A stretch of DNA of 64,000 nucleotides from CAIOZA01 sp964464375 (GTDB lineage Bacteria; Bacteroidota; Ignavibacteria; Kapaibacteriales; UBA2268), in assembly GCA_964464375.1 (NCBI GenBank), contig CAYXFU010000001.1:62001-126000 (forward strand), in the 5' to 3' direction. Below the pieces are notes generated by a model that made no database searches, was not told the origin of the DNA, and saw nothing but the letters and a program-made list of their open reading frames with translations. Both the position numbers and the translations under genes were made by a program. How positions within the stretch are numbered: position 1 is the stretch's first letter; each line of letters starts with the position of its first letter. Positions 45,986 through 55,222 of the stretch are shown in pieces.

Positions 45986-47746
45986 ATGAAAATAAATATA
46001 CTTTTAGCTTTGATAGGACTTGCTTTGTTTTCTTTTTTCACTGTCCTCCAATCACAGGGAATTTCAAATACGAAACATAATCTTTCTTCAGCTGGGTCAG
46101 GTTCTGTTAAGGCTTCAACTGAAGGAGAAATTTGTGTTTTTTGCCATATTCCTCATGCTGCAGCAGTAACTCCTCTTTGGAATAGAAATAATCCTGCAAG
46201 TTATTCTTCTGGCAATTTATATACAAGTTCTACAACAAATGCAACTATAGGTCAGCCTGACGGGACTTCTGTCAAGTGCTTGTCCTGCCATGATGGGACG
46301 ATTGCTCTGGGACACGTAACGAGCCGCACAACTGACATTACTTTTAGTTCTGCACTAGGATCTAGAAGAAGTAATCTTGGAACTGATCTTAGAGACGATC
46401 ATCCTATTTCATTTGTATATAATGCGGCACTTGCAACTGCCGATGGTAAACTTAACAATCCATCATCTTTAAGTAGTGGAGTAGCTCTTGACGCTAATGG
46501 TAAGATGCAGTGTACATCATGTCATGATCCACATTATTCTTCAAATACAAAATTTTTGGTCGCTACAAATGAATATTCAACTCTGTGTATAGTTTGCCAT
46601 AACGATGCGAACTGGACTAATAGTACACACAAGTCATCAACTTCTACTTGGAATGGATCAAGTACGGATCCTTGGCCCAATAATACTTATACGACAGTAG
46701 CTCAGAATGCATGTGAAAATTGTCATGTTTCACATCAGGCAGGTGGTGCCAAAAGAATATTGAATTCCGCAACAGAAGAGAATAATTGTTTGCCTTGCCA
46801 TAGTGGTACTGTCGCTGCTTCTGGAAAAAGAATTGACAATCAGTTATCTAAAACATACAAACATAATGTTGCAAGAAATTCCGGAACTCACGATCCTACT
46901 GAAGCAAATATTGTTCCTTCAAGTTCTGTACATGTTGAATGTATCGACTGTCATAATCCGCATGCTTCTAATGCAACGACGGCATCAGCACCTAATGTAA
47001 ATGGGTTTCTTAAGGGTGTTAAAGGTGTTGATACTGATGGTAATTCTGTTAATCCTTCATCTTATGAGTATCAGATTTGTTATCGTTGTCATACCACTAA
47101 CTCAACATCTTTTTATACAGCAACACCGGTTGCAAGACAATTGACTCAAAGCAATGTTCGAATAGAATACGAGCCAACTAACCCATCTTTTCATCCAATT
47201 GAATCAGCCGGTAGAAATACAAGTATGCGTAGTTTAATAAACGGATGGTCTTCAAACAGCATAATGTATTGCTCAGCCTGCCATGCTTCTGACGGCACGA
47301 GTTCACCTAAAGGTCCACATGGATCAACTTATGGTCACATTTTGAAAAAACAGTATATTGTAACAGGAGGTACTGAGGGTTACTATTCCTTGGGAACTAA
47401 TGATGCTCAAGCTCAAGCCAATATGGAAACAGCGTATGCTCTTTGCTTCGACTGCCACAGCTCAACAAGAATCTGGGACAATAATTCTACCACAGCTTCA
47501 TGGCGTTATCACCGTTTGCACATTTACAATGAACAAGCTCCATGCAATACCTGTCACGACCCACACGGTGTAACAAGTGAAACTGTCGGAGGATATCAAA
47601 ATCATGCACATCTTATTAATTTCAGGACAGGTACTGGTTATGCATCGGCAAGCGGTACTAACTTTCGTTTCGAGGATAGAGGAGTGAGAACAGGTGCCTG
47701 CTATTTAACTTGTCATGGAGAGAATCACAATGGATATACCTATTAA
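45986..47746 (+). CDS. Dodecaheme c-type cytochrome, exported
   Basis: 586 residues with a signal peptide ending near LQSQG. It has eleven CxxCH heme sites and one CxxxCH (CYLTCH, near residue 572), twelve in all, the first at residues 50-54. Several are followed by PH (CHIPH, CHDPH, CHNPH), typical of doubled-CxxCH cytochromes where the extra His is the distal ligand. The first ~200 residues, with four hemes, are homologous to the whole of the next gene's product (PLWN, IGQPDG, SCHDGT, DDHPISF in the same order). No membrane anchor or lipobox is seen: it is a soluble periplasmic or secreted electron carrier. Confidence 0.9.
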   Translation: MKINILLALIGLALFSFFTVLQSQGISNTKHNLSSAGSGSVKASTEGEICVFCHIPHAAAVTPLWNRNNPASYSSGNLYTSSTTNATIGQPDGTSVKCLSCHDGTIALGHVTSRTTDITFSSALGSRRSNLGTDLRDDHPISFVYNAALATADGKLNNPSSLSSGVALDANGKMQCTSCHDPHYSSNTKFLVATNEYSTLCIVCHNDANWTNSTHKSSTSTWNGSSTDPWPNNTYTTVAQNACENCHVSHQAGGAKRILNSATEENNCLPCHSGTVAASGKRIDNQLSKTYKHNVARNSGTHDPTEANIVPSSSVHVECIDCHNPHASNATTASAPNVNGFLKGVKGVDTDGNSVNPSSYEYQICYRCHTTNSTSFYTATPVARQLTQSNVRIEYEPTNPSFHPIESAGRNTSMRSLINGWSSNSIMYCSACHASDGTSSPKGPHGSTYGHILKKQYIVTGGTEGYYSLGTNDAQAQANMETAYALCFDCHSSTRIWDNNSTTASWRYHRLHIYNEQAPCNTCHDPHGVTSETVGGYQNHAHLINFRTGTGYASASGTNFRFEDRGVRTGACYLTCHGENHNGYTY

Positions 47747-48213
47747 TCCTGAATTTTAATCATTGATTACATATTTTGTTCTTTGAAAATTGAGTCGGGA
47801 AAATTAACAAAAACATAAAACATTTACATCTGACATTTGTCATAATACATGCAACAACACTTGGTTACAATTAATTGATTTAAATTTTAGAACAATTAGC
47901 TAGCTAATATTTTTTGTTTAGAAATATTTTAAATCTCATATTTATAATCACTTAGATAGGTTTTCGGTATTTATACGTACATTTGGTAATGAAATATTAT
48001 TTATTTTTGTCTTTAATTCTTTGCTAATTAAAATAAAAGAATTATTTTGCAAGTGTTAATTTGTACTGTAATATAATTTATGAATTGAATATCATTTTAT
48101 TATATGAATCAGTTTGACAAAATATGTAATTAAGTATATTAAAGAAATTTATTTTATTGACGAAAATTGTTTTACGTCAAATATTTTGGTAAAATTTATT
48201 TATAGGAGTTTTT
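47747..48213. other. Intergenic region between the 12-heme and 4-heme cytochrome genes
   Basis: 467 bp, AT-rich, with no gene and no clear terminator after the 12-heme gene. An AGGAG (48205-48209) gives the next gene a good ribosome-binding site. The length suggests a separate promoter for the 4-heme gene, but I find no consensus pair with proper spacing. Confidence 0.45.
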
Positions 48214-48840
48214 ATGAAATTTACAAAATTAGCCTCGATACTTCTCGTTCTATTTATTGCAGGAAGTATATCCTCATACGCAGTGATCACAGGATCAGCT
48301 CATGACTTTGCCGGCGATTCCTGGAATACAACATCAGAAATTTGCATCGTATGCCACACACCACACAACGCAAACACAACTGTTACAAATGCACCACTTT
48401 GGAATCACGCACTTTCAGCAGTTGCTTCATATACAGTGTATTCTAATGCTGCATCATTGAATGCGACAGTAGGTCAGCCATCAGCTTCAACAAAATTGTG
48501 CTTAAGTTGCCATGACGGAACTGTTGCTCTTGAAAATTTCAGTGGTAAGACAAATGGAACTAATATGATAAGCGGTGCTGACAATTTAGGTTCCAACCTG
48601 TCAAATGATCATCCGGTTTCATTTACTTATGATGCCGCCTTGGTTACTGCTGACGGAGACCTTAAAGCAATAACTTCGGCATCTGGAATTGGTAGTGGAA
48701 CAATTAGCTCTGATTTGTTATTTGCCGGTAAAATGGAATGTGCATCCTGCCATGACGTTCATAATAAAGCAAATATCTCACATTTGCTAGTTAAAGCAAA
48801 TACCGGAAGTGCACTTTGCTTAACATGCCATAACAAATAA
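48214..48840 (+). CDS. Tetraheme c-type cytochrome, exported
   Basis: 208 residues with a signal peptide (FTKLASILLVLFIAGSISSYA). Heme sites are CIVCH, CLSCH, CASCH and CLTCH. It is a free-standing version of the N-terminal module of the 12-heme protein, with the same CHTPH, PLWN, VGQPS, SCHDGTVAL and NDHPVSFTYDAAL landmarks, so one arose from the other by duplication and growth or loss. It is probably a periplasmic electron shuttle. Strong AGGAG ribosome-binding site; a hairpin terminator follows. Confidence 0.9.
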   Translation: MKFTKLASILLVLFIAGSISSYAVITGSAHDFAGDSWNTTSEICIVCHTPHNANTTVTNAPLWNHALSAVASYTVYSNAASLNATVGQPSASTKLCLSCHDGTVALENFSGKTNGTNMISGADNLGSNLSNDHPVSFTYDAALVTADGDLKAITSASGIGSGTISSDLLFAGKMECASCHDVHNKANISHLLVKANTGSALCLTCHNK

Positions 48841-48873
48841 AAACAACATAATAGCTTTTCACTAAATTCGACT

Positions 48874-48909
48874 ATAGGGGTGTTTAACCATAACTCCCCT
48901 ATTCTTTTG
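48874..48909 (+). terminator. Terminator after the tetraheme gene
   Basis: 7-bp stem ATAGGGG/CCCCTAT (48874-48880 with 48896-48902), 15-nt loop, followed by TCTTTTGTTT. The T run is imperfect, so partial read-through into the NHL lipoprotein gene is possible. Confidence 0.6.
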
Positions 48910-48927
48910 TTTATTACAGGGAAATAT

Positions 48928-49989
48928 ATGAAACAAAAAATAGAATTAAGTCTTTTTGTCATAACATCAATTATATTACTTATATCGTGTTCGAGCACGA
49001 AAACTGATATATCCAATCTTGTAATTTTCCCGGCTCCCCCTGATACAACCCGGATTCAATTTCTGAAATCTTATGGTACCTCTGGTGATGTAACAGGTTA
49101 CCGTAGTGGTTTCGAGCGTTTCTTTATGGGTGCAGAAACCGTTACACCGATCGGTAAACCTTACGGTATTTCAATTGCTAAGGATAAATTCTACCTGTGC
49201 GACTCACAGATTAGTGGTATTGATGTTTTTGATTTCATCAACAAAGAATTTTATGTATTCAAACCTACAGGTTTTGGTGAATTGAGACAACCTTTAAACT
49301 GTTTTGTTGATGAAACAGGATCCCTTTTTGTAGCTGATGCAGAAAGAAAAGATATAATTGTTTTTGATAAGGATTTAAATTTTATTAAAAGCATAGGAGC
49401 AGGTCTTTTGCAGAAACCAACTGATGTTTGCGTGTATAAAGATAAGATTTATGTCGCTGATTTGAAAGCAGGTAAAATTATTACTTTTTCAAAGTCAGAT
49501 TATCATTTTATAGATAGTCTTCCCAATATCTCAGACGCTGCTGATACAGCCTTTTTGCATCAACCAACCAATTTAACTATTAATAATGACATTATATATG
49601 TAACAGATTTCGGGGAATTTAATATAAAGAAATATGATTTACAAGGAAATTTCTTAGGAAATATTGGATCTTATGGTAAAGCTACTGGTCAATTTGTCAG
49701 ACCAAAGGGTATAGCAGTTGATAATAGTCAAAATTTGTATGTTGTTGATGCAGGATTCGAAAATGTTCAAATTTTTGCCCCTGATGGAAAATTACTTCTA
49801 TTTTTTGGAGGTACTTATAAGGGTCCAGGTGATATGTATTTGCCTGCTAAGGTTACAATTGATTATAAAAACAATGACTATTTCAGTCAGTTTGTCGATA
49901 AAAGCTTTAATCTAAAATATGTGATATTTGTTACAAATCAATACGGTCCAGATAAGGTTTCGGTTTATGGCTTTGTTGAGCCAAAGTAA
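48928..49989 (+). CDS. NHL-repeat beta-propeller lipoprotein
   Basis: 353 residues from ATG 48928, which follows an AGGGAAA site; an earlier in-frame ATG (48880) lies inside the terminator hairpin. The signal ends in a lipobox LIS-C21, so the protein is lipid-anchored, probably at the outer membrane. NHL repeats fill residues 60-350 (LFVADAERKDIIVF, IAVDNSQNLYVVDAGFENVQIF). It is a paralogue of the first gene in the cluster, which has a plain signal peptide. A role as scaffold or dock for the cytochromes is likely by context only. Confidence 0.82.
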   Translation: MKQKIELSLFVITSIILLISCSSTKTDISNLVIFPAPPDTTRIQFLKSYGTSGDVTGYRSGFERFFMGAETVTPIGKPYGISIAKDKFYLCDSQISGIDVFDFINKEFYVFKPTGFGELRQPLNCFVDETGSLFVADAERKDIIVFDKDLNFIKSIGAGLLQKPTDVCVYKDKIYVADLKAGKIITFSKSDYHFIDSLPNISDAADTAFLHQPTNLTINNDIIYVTDFGEFNIKKYDLQGNFLGNIGSYGKATGQFVRPKGIAVDNSQNLYVVDAGFENVQIFAPDGKLLLFFGGTYKGPGDMYLPAKVTIDYKNNDYFSQFVDKSFNLKYVIFVTNQYGPDKVSVYGFVEPK

Positions 49990-50090
49990 GTAATAAAGTT
50001 TAAAAGTGGATGGATTTATTCTAAAAAGTGAAGAAATACATACATTCGGCAAATTCCGAGATAAGCTTAATTTAAATTTGTTAATTCTTA

Positions 50091-50657
50091 ATGAGCTATA
50101 GATACTATAAAAATCTGATTATTTTAGTTTTGTGTTTTATTTTGTTTCTTGGCATTTCATCATGCTCTAAAGAGACAAAGTATAATACATTGACTATATT
50201 TTTTGATGGTGTACCCAATCCTGATGGTGACCAATTGCAAAAAGCTGATACTACAATCAACACCAAGAAAGTTATCATTCAAAAACAAACCCCTATTGAT
50301 TTAACTGTTTTCCATCCTCCCTATCTCGATAAAAGCTGTTCGTCTTGTCATGATCAAAGCAAAGGTAGTAAATTAATTGAGCCAGAACCAAATCTTTGTT
50401 ATACATGCCACGAGTCATTTGCTAAGAAATATGCAGTTTTGCATGGTCCTTTAGAATCAGGGTACTGCACAGAGTGCCATAGTCCGCATTCTTCAGAGTT
50501 CAAGCATTTATTATTAAGTGACAAACAAAAGCTTTGCTTTAAATGCCATAAAAAAGAGGATGTCATGAAGAATGATGTTCATAGTTCTATTGATGAAACT
50601 TCATGCTGGGATTGCCACAACCCTCATGGAGGATCCGACAGGACATTCATGAAATGA
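50091..50657 (+). CDS. Pentaheme c-type cytochrome lipoprotein
   Basis: 188 residues. Lipobox ISS-C25 follows a hydrophobic helix, so it is anchored to a membrane by lipid. Five CxxCH sites (CSSCH, CYTCH, CTECH, CFKCH, CWDCH) with CHSPH and CHNPH extensions mark the doubled-CxxCH type. Its 3' end overlaps the barrel gene by ATGATGA (50654-50659), so the two proteins are probably made together. In porin-cytochrome conduits a lipid-anchored multiheme protein caps the barrel on one side; this one fits that place. Confidence 0.9.
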   Translation: MSYRYYKNLIILVLCFILFLGISSCSKETKYNTLTIFFDGVPNPDGDQLQKADTTINTKKVIIQKQTPIDLTVFHPPYLDKSCSSCHDQSKGSKLIEPEPNLCYTCHESFAKKYAVLHGPLESGYCTECHSPHSSEFKHLLLSDKQKLCFKCHKKEDVMKNDVHSSIDETSCWDCHNPHGGSDRTFMK

Positions 50658-52651
50658 TGACACAAAAATTTCAATATTGTACAAAAGTTAGTATTATCAG
50701 TAAACTACTGCTTATTTTGCTAATAATCATACTGAATATTGAAAGTGTGAAATCTGAAGATGATTATATTTTTAAATTAGGTTTTTGGAAATTCACTCAA
50801 TTTAATGGGACACTTATCGGTGAAGATTTCTATAGAAAACAAACTACAGTATTGAAAGATGGTTTTAAGTTAGAAGAAGAAACAAATACAATTCTAGGAA
50901 AATTAAGACTCAGCCTCAAATCTTACATTTGGCATCCAAATTTTATGCAATTAGACATTGAAGGAGAGTATTCACCCGACGCCAGATCAGAAAAGTACAT
51001 TATCATACCCGACAGATCAGAGTCAAATACTTCTAAACGTATAAATCTTTATGCAAGTTTCTTAAATAATACTCCGGTAGCTTTGAGCACAAATTATTCA
51101 TATTCTCAAACATTGACCAACAGAGATTTGACAAATGACATTGTAAATATCAATAATTCCTATGGAATAAATCTTGGGTTAAGATATTCCTTTTTACCCA
51201 TAAATTTGGGATATAATGTTAATCATTGGTCTCAAACTGAGATTACAGCTCAAAGAGTTTACAGTGACAATAGAAAAACGTTGTCAATGAGTTTGAGTAA
51301 AGAAATAGGATATAGCAATAATTCTATCCATGCAAATTATGAAATAGCTAAGACTCACTATTCAGGATCGGATACATTAAATAGTAAAATTTTCAATGCA
51401 AATATAAGTAATTCTATATTCTTTGACAAAGACAGGGATAATACTTTCAATTCATTAATAATGTATAATGAAAATATTGGATTACAAAGAATTAAGCAAA
51501 TCAATGCTAATGAACAATTGAAAATCCAATTACCAGAGAGATTTACTCTAAAAGCTAACTATCAATACTCGAATCAGACAATTGATACAACGATCATGAC
51601 AATGCACTCACCATCCATAATGCTAGAAAATCAGTTATATCTATCGCTTAGATCTTATGGATTTTATCAAATGAATTTGATGGACAAATCAACACAAAAT
51701 GAAACTCAGCAAATATTTGGTGTTGGTTTTAATTATAAAAAATTGATTCCAACCGGAATACTTTGGTTGAATTATGAGTTCAGTGGTCTAAATGAAAACA
51801 TGAATAATCAGCAGGTAGCATACAGAGCTCAAAATGAGTTATACACAATTGATGATTCCAAACCAATGATTATTAATAATCCATTCATTCGACCAAATAC
51901 AATATTGATAAGGGATGTGAATCTGACCACAAACTTTCAAGAGAACATTGATTATTTGCTAATACCAAGAGGTAATTACACCGAAGTAAAAAGAATACCT
52001 GGTGGTAGGATTGCAAATGGGAGCAAGATATATATCGATTACTTTTCTGATTATCAGTCATCATATAAATACCTTTCAATTACAAATGCCATGGATGGAA
52101 GGGTTTCATTTCTTAATAATTATTTGGAATTATATTTTCGTTTTTTATTTTCAGATTACAAAAATGTTGAAATTCAAGACTTGAAAGCATTAAGAAATAT
52201 TAACCAGAAATTTGTCGGTGCTCAATTTAATTATCATACATTGAGTTTTGGTGCAGAATATGATTACTATCAAACAAATGTGTTTCCCTATGAATCTTTT
52301 AATATTTTTTCCAGATTTGCCGACAATTTAACAGAAAGACTTAATTTATCATTTAGTGCACGATACCAATACACAAATTACGTAAATGATAATTCTTTAC
52401 AAAAAACATCGGATTTCATGATTATGGCAAAATACTCATTAAATAATTGGTCATCGGCTTTGATAAATTATCGTTATCTTTACCAAAATGGGAGCGGTAT
52501 TGATCTAATTTCGAACAATTTCAGAATTGAATTATCTGCCAGAGTACTGCAAATCTTAATAACTTCTGGATATGAATTACTTGCCAGAAATTTTATGGGA
52601 GAACAAAGAAACTTTCACAGCTTTTTCATCAGATTGGAACGGTCATTTTGA
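50654..52651 (+). CDS. Predicted outer-membrane beta-barrel of a porin-cytochrome complex
   Basis: 665 residues from ATG 50654 (or 50657). Signal peptide with a long hydrophobic helix, cleaved near SVKS-EDD. The rest is built of alternating polar/aromatic strands rich in Tyr, Asn and Ser (for example LRSYGFYQMNLMD and LSFSARYQYTNYV) and ends in Phe (RLERSF), the usual barrel-assembly signal. No plug, TonB box or enzyme motif. Two multiheme genes overlap it on both sides, the arrangement expected for an MtrB- or OmbB-like sheath. I infer a sheath from context; sequence similarity to MtrB is not evident by eye. Confidence 0.65.
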   Translation: MMTQKFQYCTKVSIISKLLLILLIIILNIESVKSEDDYIFKLGFWKFTQFNGTLIGEDFYRKQTTVLKDGFKLEEETNTILGKLRLSLKSYIWHPNFMQLDIEGEYSPDARSEKYIIIPDRSESNTSKRINLYASFLNNTPVALSTNYSYSQTLTNRDLTNDIVNINNSYGINLGLRYSFLPINLGYNVNHWSQTEITAQRVYSDNRKTLSMSLSKEIGYSNNSIHANYEIAKTHYSGSDTLNSKIFNANISNSIFFDKDRDNTFNSLIMYNENIGLQRIKQINANEQLKIQLPERFTLKANYQYSNQTIDTTIMTMHSPSIMLENQLYLSLRSYGFYQMNLMDKSTQNETQQIFGVGFNYKKLIPTGILWLNYEFSGLNENMNNQQVAYRAQNELYTIDDSKPMIINNPFIRPNTILIRDVNLTTNFQENIDYLLIPRGNYTEVKRIPGGRIANGSKIYIDYFSDYQSSYKYLSITNAMDGRVSFLNNYLELYFRFLFSDYKNVEIQDLKALRNINQKFVGAQFNYHTLSFGAEYDYYQTNVFPYESFNIFSRFADNLTERLNLSFSARYQYTNYVNDNSLQKTSDFMIMAKYSLNNWSSALINYRYLYQNGSGIDLISNNFRIELSARVLQILITSGYELLARNFMGEQRNFHSFFIRLERSF

Positions 52652-54477
52652 TAAAGAACCGATTATACAAAATTGTCATTATTGCTTTCTTTATTGCTAT
52701 TGCAGTAGTATTTAACCTTTTTCTAGCAATTACACAGGAAAAGGAAAAAAAGCCGGATTGCACATCATCGGGCTGTCATGAGGATATGATAAAGAAGAAA
52801 GCAGTGCATCCACCTGCTAAAGATGACTGTACAACATGCCATACATTGAAGCTGAAAAATCACCCTGGAGATCCAGGAAAAGAATTTGACCTGACTGACA
52901 AAGTACCTGCTCTTTGCAATACCTGCCACGATATTTCCGGACCAACTAAATCGATTCATAGTCCGGTTAAAGATGGCGACTGCATGGCTTGTCACAATCC
53001 ACATGGCTCAGACAAAAAGGGACTACTAAATACTAACGAAAAGAAAATTATCTGCACAATGTGCCATGATGTAGAATCTGGTAATAAGTTCATCCATAGT
53101 CCTATAGTCAAAGAAGATTGTATGTCTTGTCATAATCCCCATAATTCCAAATTCGTAAAACTACTCAAAAACGAAGAAAAGGATTTATGCCTTACTTGCC
53201 ATTCTAAATCAATAAAAACAAAAGAAGGTTCAATTCCTAACATCAAGGAAAAGACAAAAGCAAAATTTACTCATGCTCCTGTTAATGATGGTTGCACAGG
53301 ATGCCACACTCCACATTCATCTAAAATAGCCGGATTGTTTACCGAACCATTTAATAAAGAAACCTATGTGAAGGGTGTGAAATCATCTTTTGCTTTATGC
53401 TTTACTTGTCACAATTCAGATCTGTTAACTGTCCAGTCAACAGACGAATCAACTAATTTCAGAGATGGCAAAAAGAATCTTCATTTCCTGCATATCAATA
53501 GTCCCAAAGCTCGTAACTGTATAATTTGCCATGACGTTCATGGATCTACAAATCCGGCTCTCATCAAGGACAAAGTGAAATTCGGCGATTGGATGATGAA
53601 TATCAAATTCACAAAACAAGAAAAAGGTGGTTCTTGTGCTCCAGGATGCCACAAACAGCTTTCTTATAACTGGGTTGAGCCAATTAACGGTCTAATCGTA
53701 GCCAAGGCAGGCGAGGTTGAAAAACCAGCAGAAAAAATTCCAGAAAAGATTGTTGAAAAAATTGTAGAGAAAGTCCAAGAAAAGAAGCCAGTAGCAACTG
53801 TTGACACTTCATCAACTATTGCCGGTAAAATTGTTTTGCCTCCTAGAGTCGATAAAAGTGTAGCAGAGGACATCAATGTAAGAGTAACAAACAATGATAA
53901 GAGTATAGACACCCTAATTGATATTAGCAAAGACTTAGCATATTCTATAAAAGATCTACCGCAGGGCAGCTATACCATATCCATCGATGAAGCTTCTTTG
54001 AAGGATCTGGATAAAAGATTAGTGTCGTCTGTTATCAATGTTGAAGTTAAGAAAGATGATAAAAAGCCTGAAGTTAAGAATCTTGAAGTGGTTGCTCCTG
54101 CCAAGGTTGTAATTAAACCTAAACCTAAAATTGTTCCGAATATAGCAAAAGCATTACCACACATAAAGGACGCAAAGGACGTTACTGAAGCACCTGCTGT
54201 GAAGTCATATTTAGGTTCCACAATTAAGTATTTGAAGAAAAACTTAAAATCAAGAGTGCAAATTGTAGTTTATACTGATAACTTTGGCAAACAAGAAGAA
54301 TTAATGATTCAATCTACCAAAACTGCAAGAAAAATTGAAGATTACCTTGTGAACAATGGTATATCAAGAAGCAGGATATTATCGACCGGTAAAGGTCCTC
54401 TTTCTCCTATTGCAAGCAATACGTCAACTGCTGGTAGAGCAAAGAACAACCGCATAGAGATTGTGGTTATCAAGTAA
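52648..54477 (+). CDS. 11-heme cytochrome fused to an OmpA-type peptidoglycan-binding domain
   Basis: 609 residues from TTG 52648; the TTGA junction overlaps the barrel stop, and no other start would keep the N-terminal membrane helix or signal (residues 8-29). Eleven heme sites follow: one CxxxxCH (CTSSGCH, residue 38), nine CxxCH and one CxxxCH (CAPGCH, residue 330). A repeated Glu/Lys/Val/Pro linker (about 355-380) and an Ig-like beta segment lead to an OmpA_C domain (about 515-609): VYTDNFGKQEEL, ARKIEDYLVNNGI and NNRIEIVVIK. The Asp and Arg that hold peptidoglycan in OmpA are kept. The domain order implies cytochrome in the periplasm tied to the cell wall. Confidence 0.85.
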   Translation: MIKNRLYKIVIIAFFIAIAVVFNLFLAITQEKEKKPDCTSSGCHEDMIKKKAVHPPAKDDCTTCHTLKLKNHPGDPGKEFDLTDKVPALCNTCHDISGPTKSIHSPVKDGDCMACHNPHGSDKKGLLNTNEKKIICTMCHDVESGNKFIHSPIVKEDCMSCHNPHNSKFVKLLKNEEKDLCLTCHSKSIKTKEGSIPNIKEKTKAKFTHAPVNDGCTGCHTPHSSKIAGLFTEPFNKETYVKGVKSSFALCFTCHNSDLLTVQSTDESTNFRDGKKNLHFLHINSPKARNCIICHDVHGSTNPALIKDKVKFGDWMMNIKFTKQEKGGSCAPGCHKQLSYNWVEPINGLIVAKAGEVEKPAEKIPEKIVEKIVEKVQEKKPVATVDTSSTIAGKIVLPPRVDKSVAEDINVRVTNNDKSIDTLIDISKDLAYSIKDLPQGSYTISIDEASLKDLDKRLVSSVINVEVKKDDKKPEVKNLEVVAPAKVVIKPKPKIVPNIAKALPHIKDAKDVTEAPAVKSYLGSTIKYLKKNLKSRVQIVVYTDNFGKQEELMIQSTKTARKIEDYLVNNGISRSRILSTGKGPLSPIASNTSTAGRAKNNRIEIVVIK

Positions 54478-54511
54478 TTTAATGAGAGAAGAATTTTATT
54501 AGAGAGAATAA

Positions 54512-54859
54512 TTACTTTTTCTTCTTTTTTGATGCCTTCGCATTTGGATTATAGTCGAGACATAATTGTAACCAATTCGAAAGATCGAGGTCACTCTCTA
54601 TACCTTCTTCTTCTACGAACACATATCCTTTCATGGATTTGCCTGTGAAATCCATTTCGGCACAACCTTTTTTGCTTAAAGCATCTTCGTAAATATCTGG
54701 GTCAATCCGAGCCATTAGTTTATCTTTGACGATACCAGCGAGCATTTTACCATCAACAAGATAGCAAATACCACCCATCATTTTCTTTGCTTCGAATCTA
54801 ATATTCTTCATTTCGAGAATTTTTTTGATACGAAAATCGAGTTCCTCACTGTAAGCCAT
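54512..54859 (-). CDS. TfoX N-terminal-domain protein
   Basis: 115 residues matching the TfoX/Sxy N-terminal domain alone: KKMMGGICYLVDGKMLAGIV, KLMARIDP and MDFTGKSMKGYVFVEEEGI. Full-length TfoX is a competence regulator, but single-domain versions are common in Bacteroidota and their function is unclear. A Lys-rich tail ends the protein. It converges with the cytochrome-OmpA gene, 34 bp apart, without a hairpin between them. Confidence 0.75.
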   Translation of the reverse strand: MAYSEELDFRIKKILEMKNIRFEAKKMMGGICYLVDGKMLAGIVKDKLMARIDPDIYEDALSKKGCAEMDFTGKSMKGYVFVEEEGIESDLDLSNWLQLCLDYNPNAKASKKKKK

Positions 54860-54883
54860 ATCAAACCCTAATTAAGACAATTA

Positions 54884-55207
54884 CTAATATTTTGTCTTTT
54901 TAAAAGTCCATGTATCATCGGATATTTTAACAAATTTCATTTTCTCCCAGAATCCAATTGCCGTGAACCTGACACGATCTGCTATAAGTTGTTTATACTT
55001 GTTCTTACATTCATCAACGAAATACGTTCCATAACCTTTTCCTTGAAATTCGGGAAAAATATTGATAGAATAAATTGTGATCGATTCACCATTGATCTTG
55101 CATCGTGCCTTCCCTACCCTATCCTCGTCAATTGAGATGTTCATCCAATCATAAGCTTCGTTTGATAATTGACTTTTGTCTAAACTAATTGATAAATTTT
55201 TTTTCAT
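54884..55207 (-). CDS. GNAT-family N-acetyltransferase
   Basis: 107-residue small GNAT fold. The acetyl-CoA loop is FPEFQGKGYGTYFVDEC, giving the R/QxxGxG/A pattern, and AIGFWEKMKFVKI forms the last beta-alpha elements. The acceptor is unknown. It lies 15 bp from the next gene upstream, the HDAC-family gene, on the same strand, so the acetyltransferase and putative deacylase are probably cotranscribed. Confidence 0.75.
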   Translation of the reverse strand: MKKNLSISLDKSQLSNEAYDWMNISIDEDRVGKARCKINGESITIYSINIFPEFQGKGYGTYFVDECKNKYKQLIADRVRFTAIGFWEKMKFVKISDDTWTFKKTKY

Positions 55208-55222
55208 TATGATCTTAATAAT

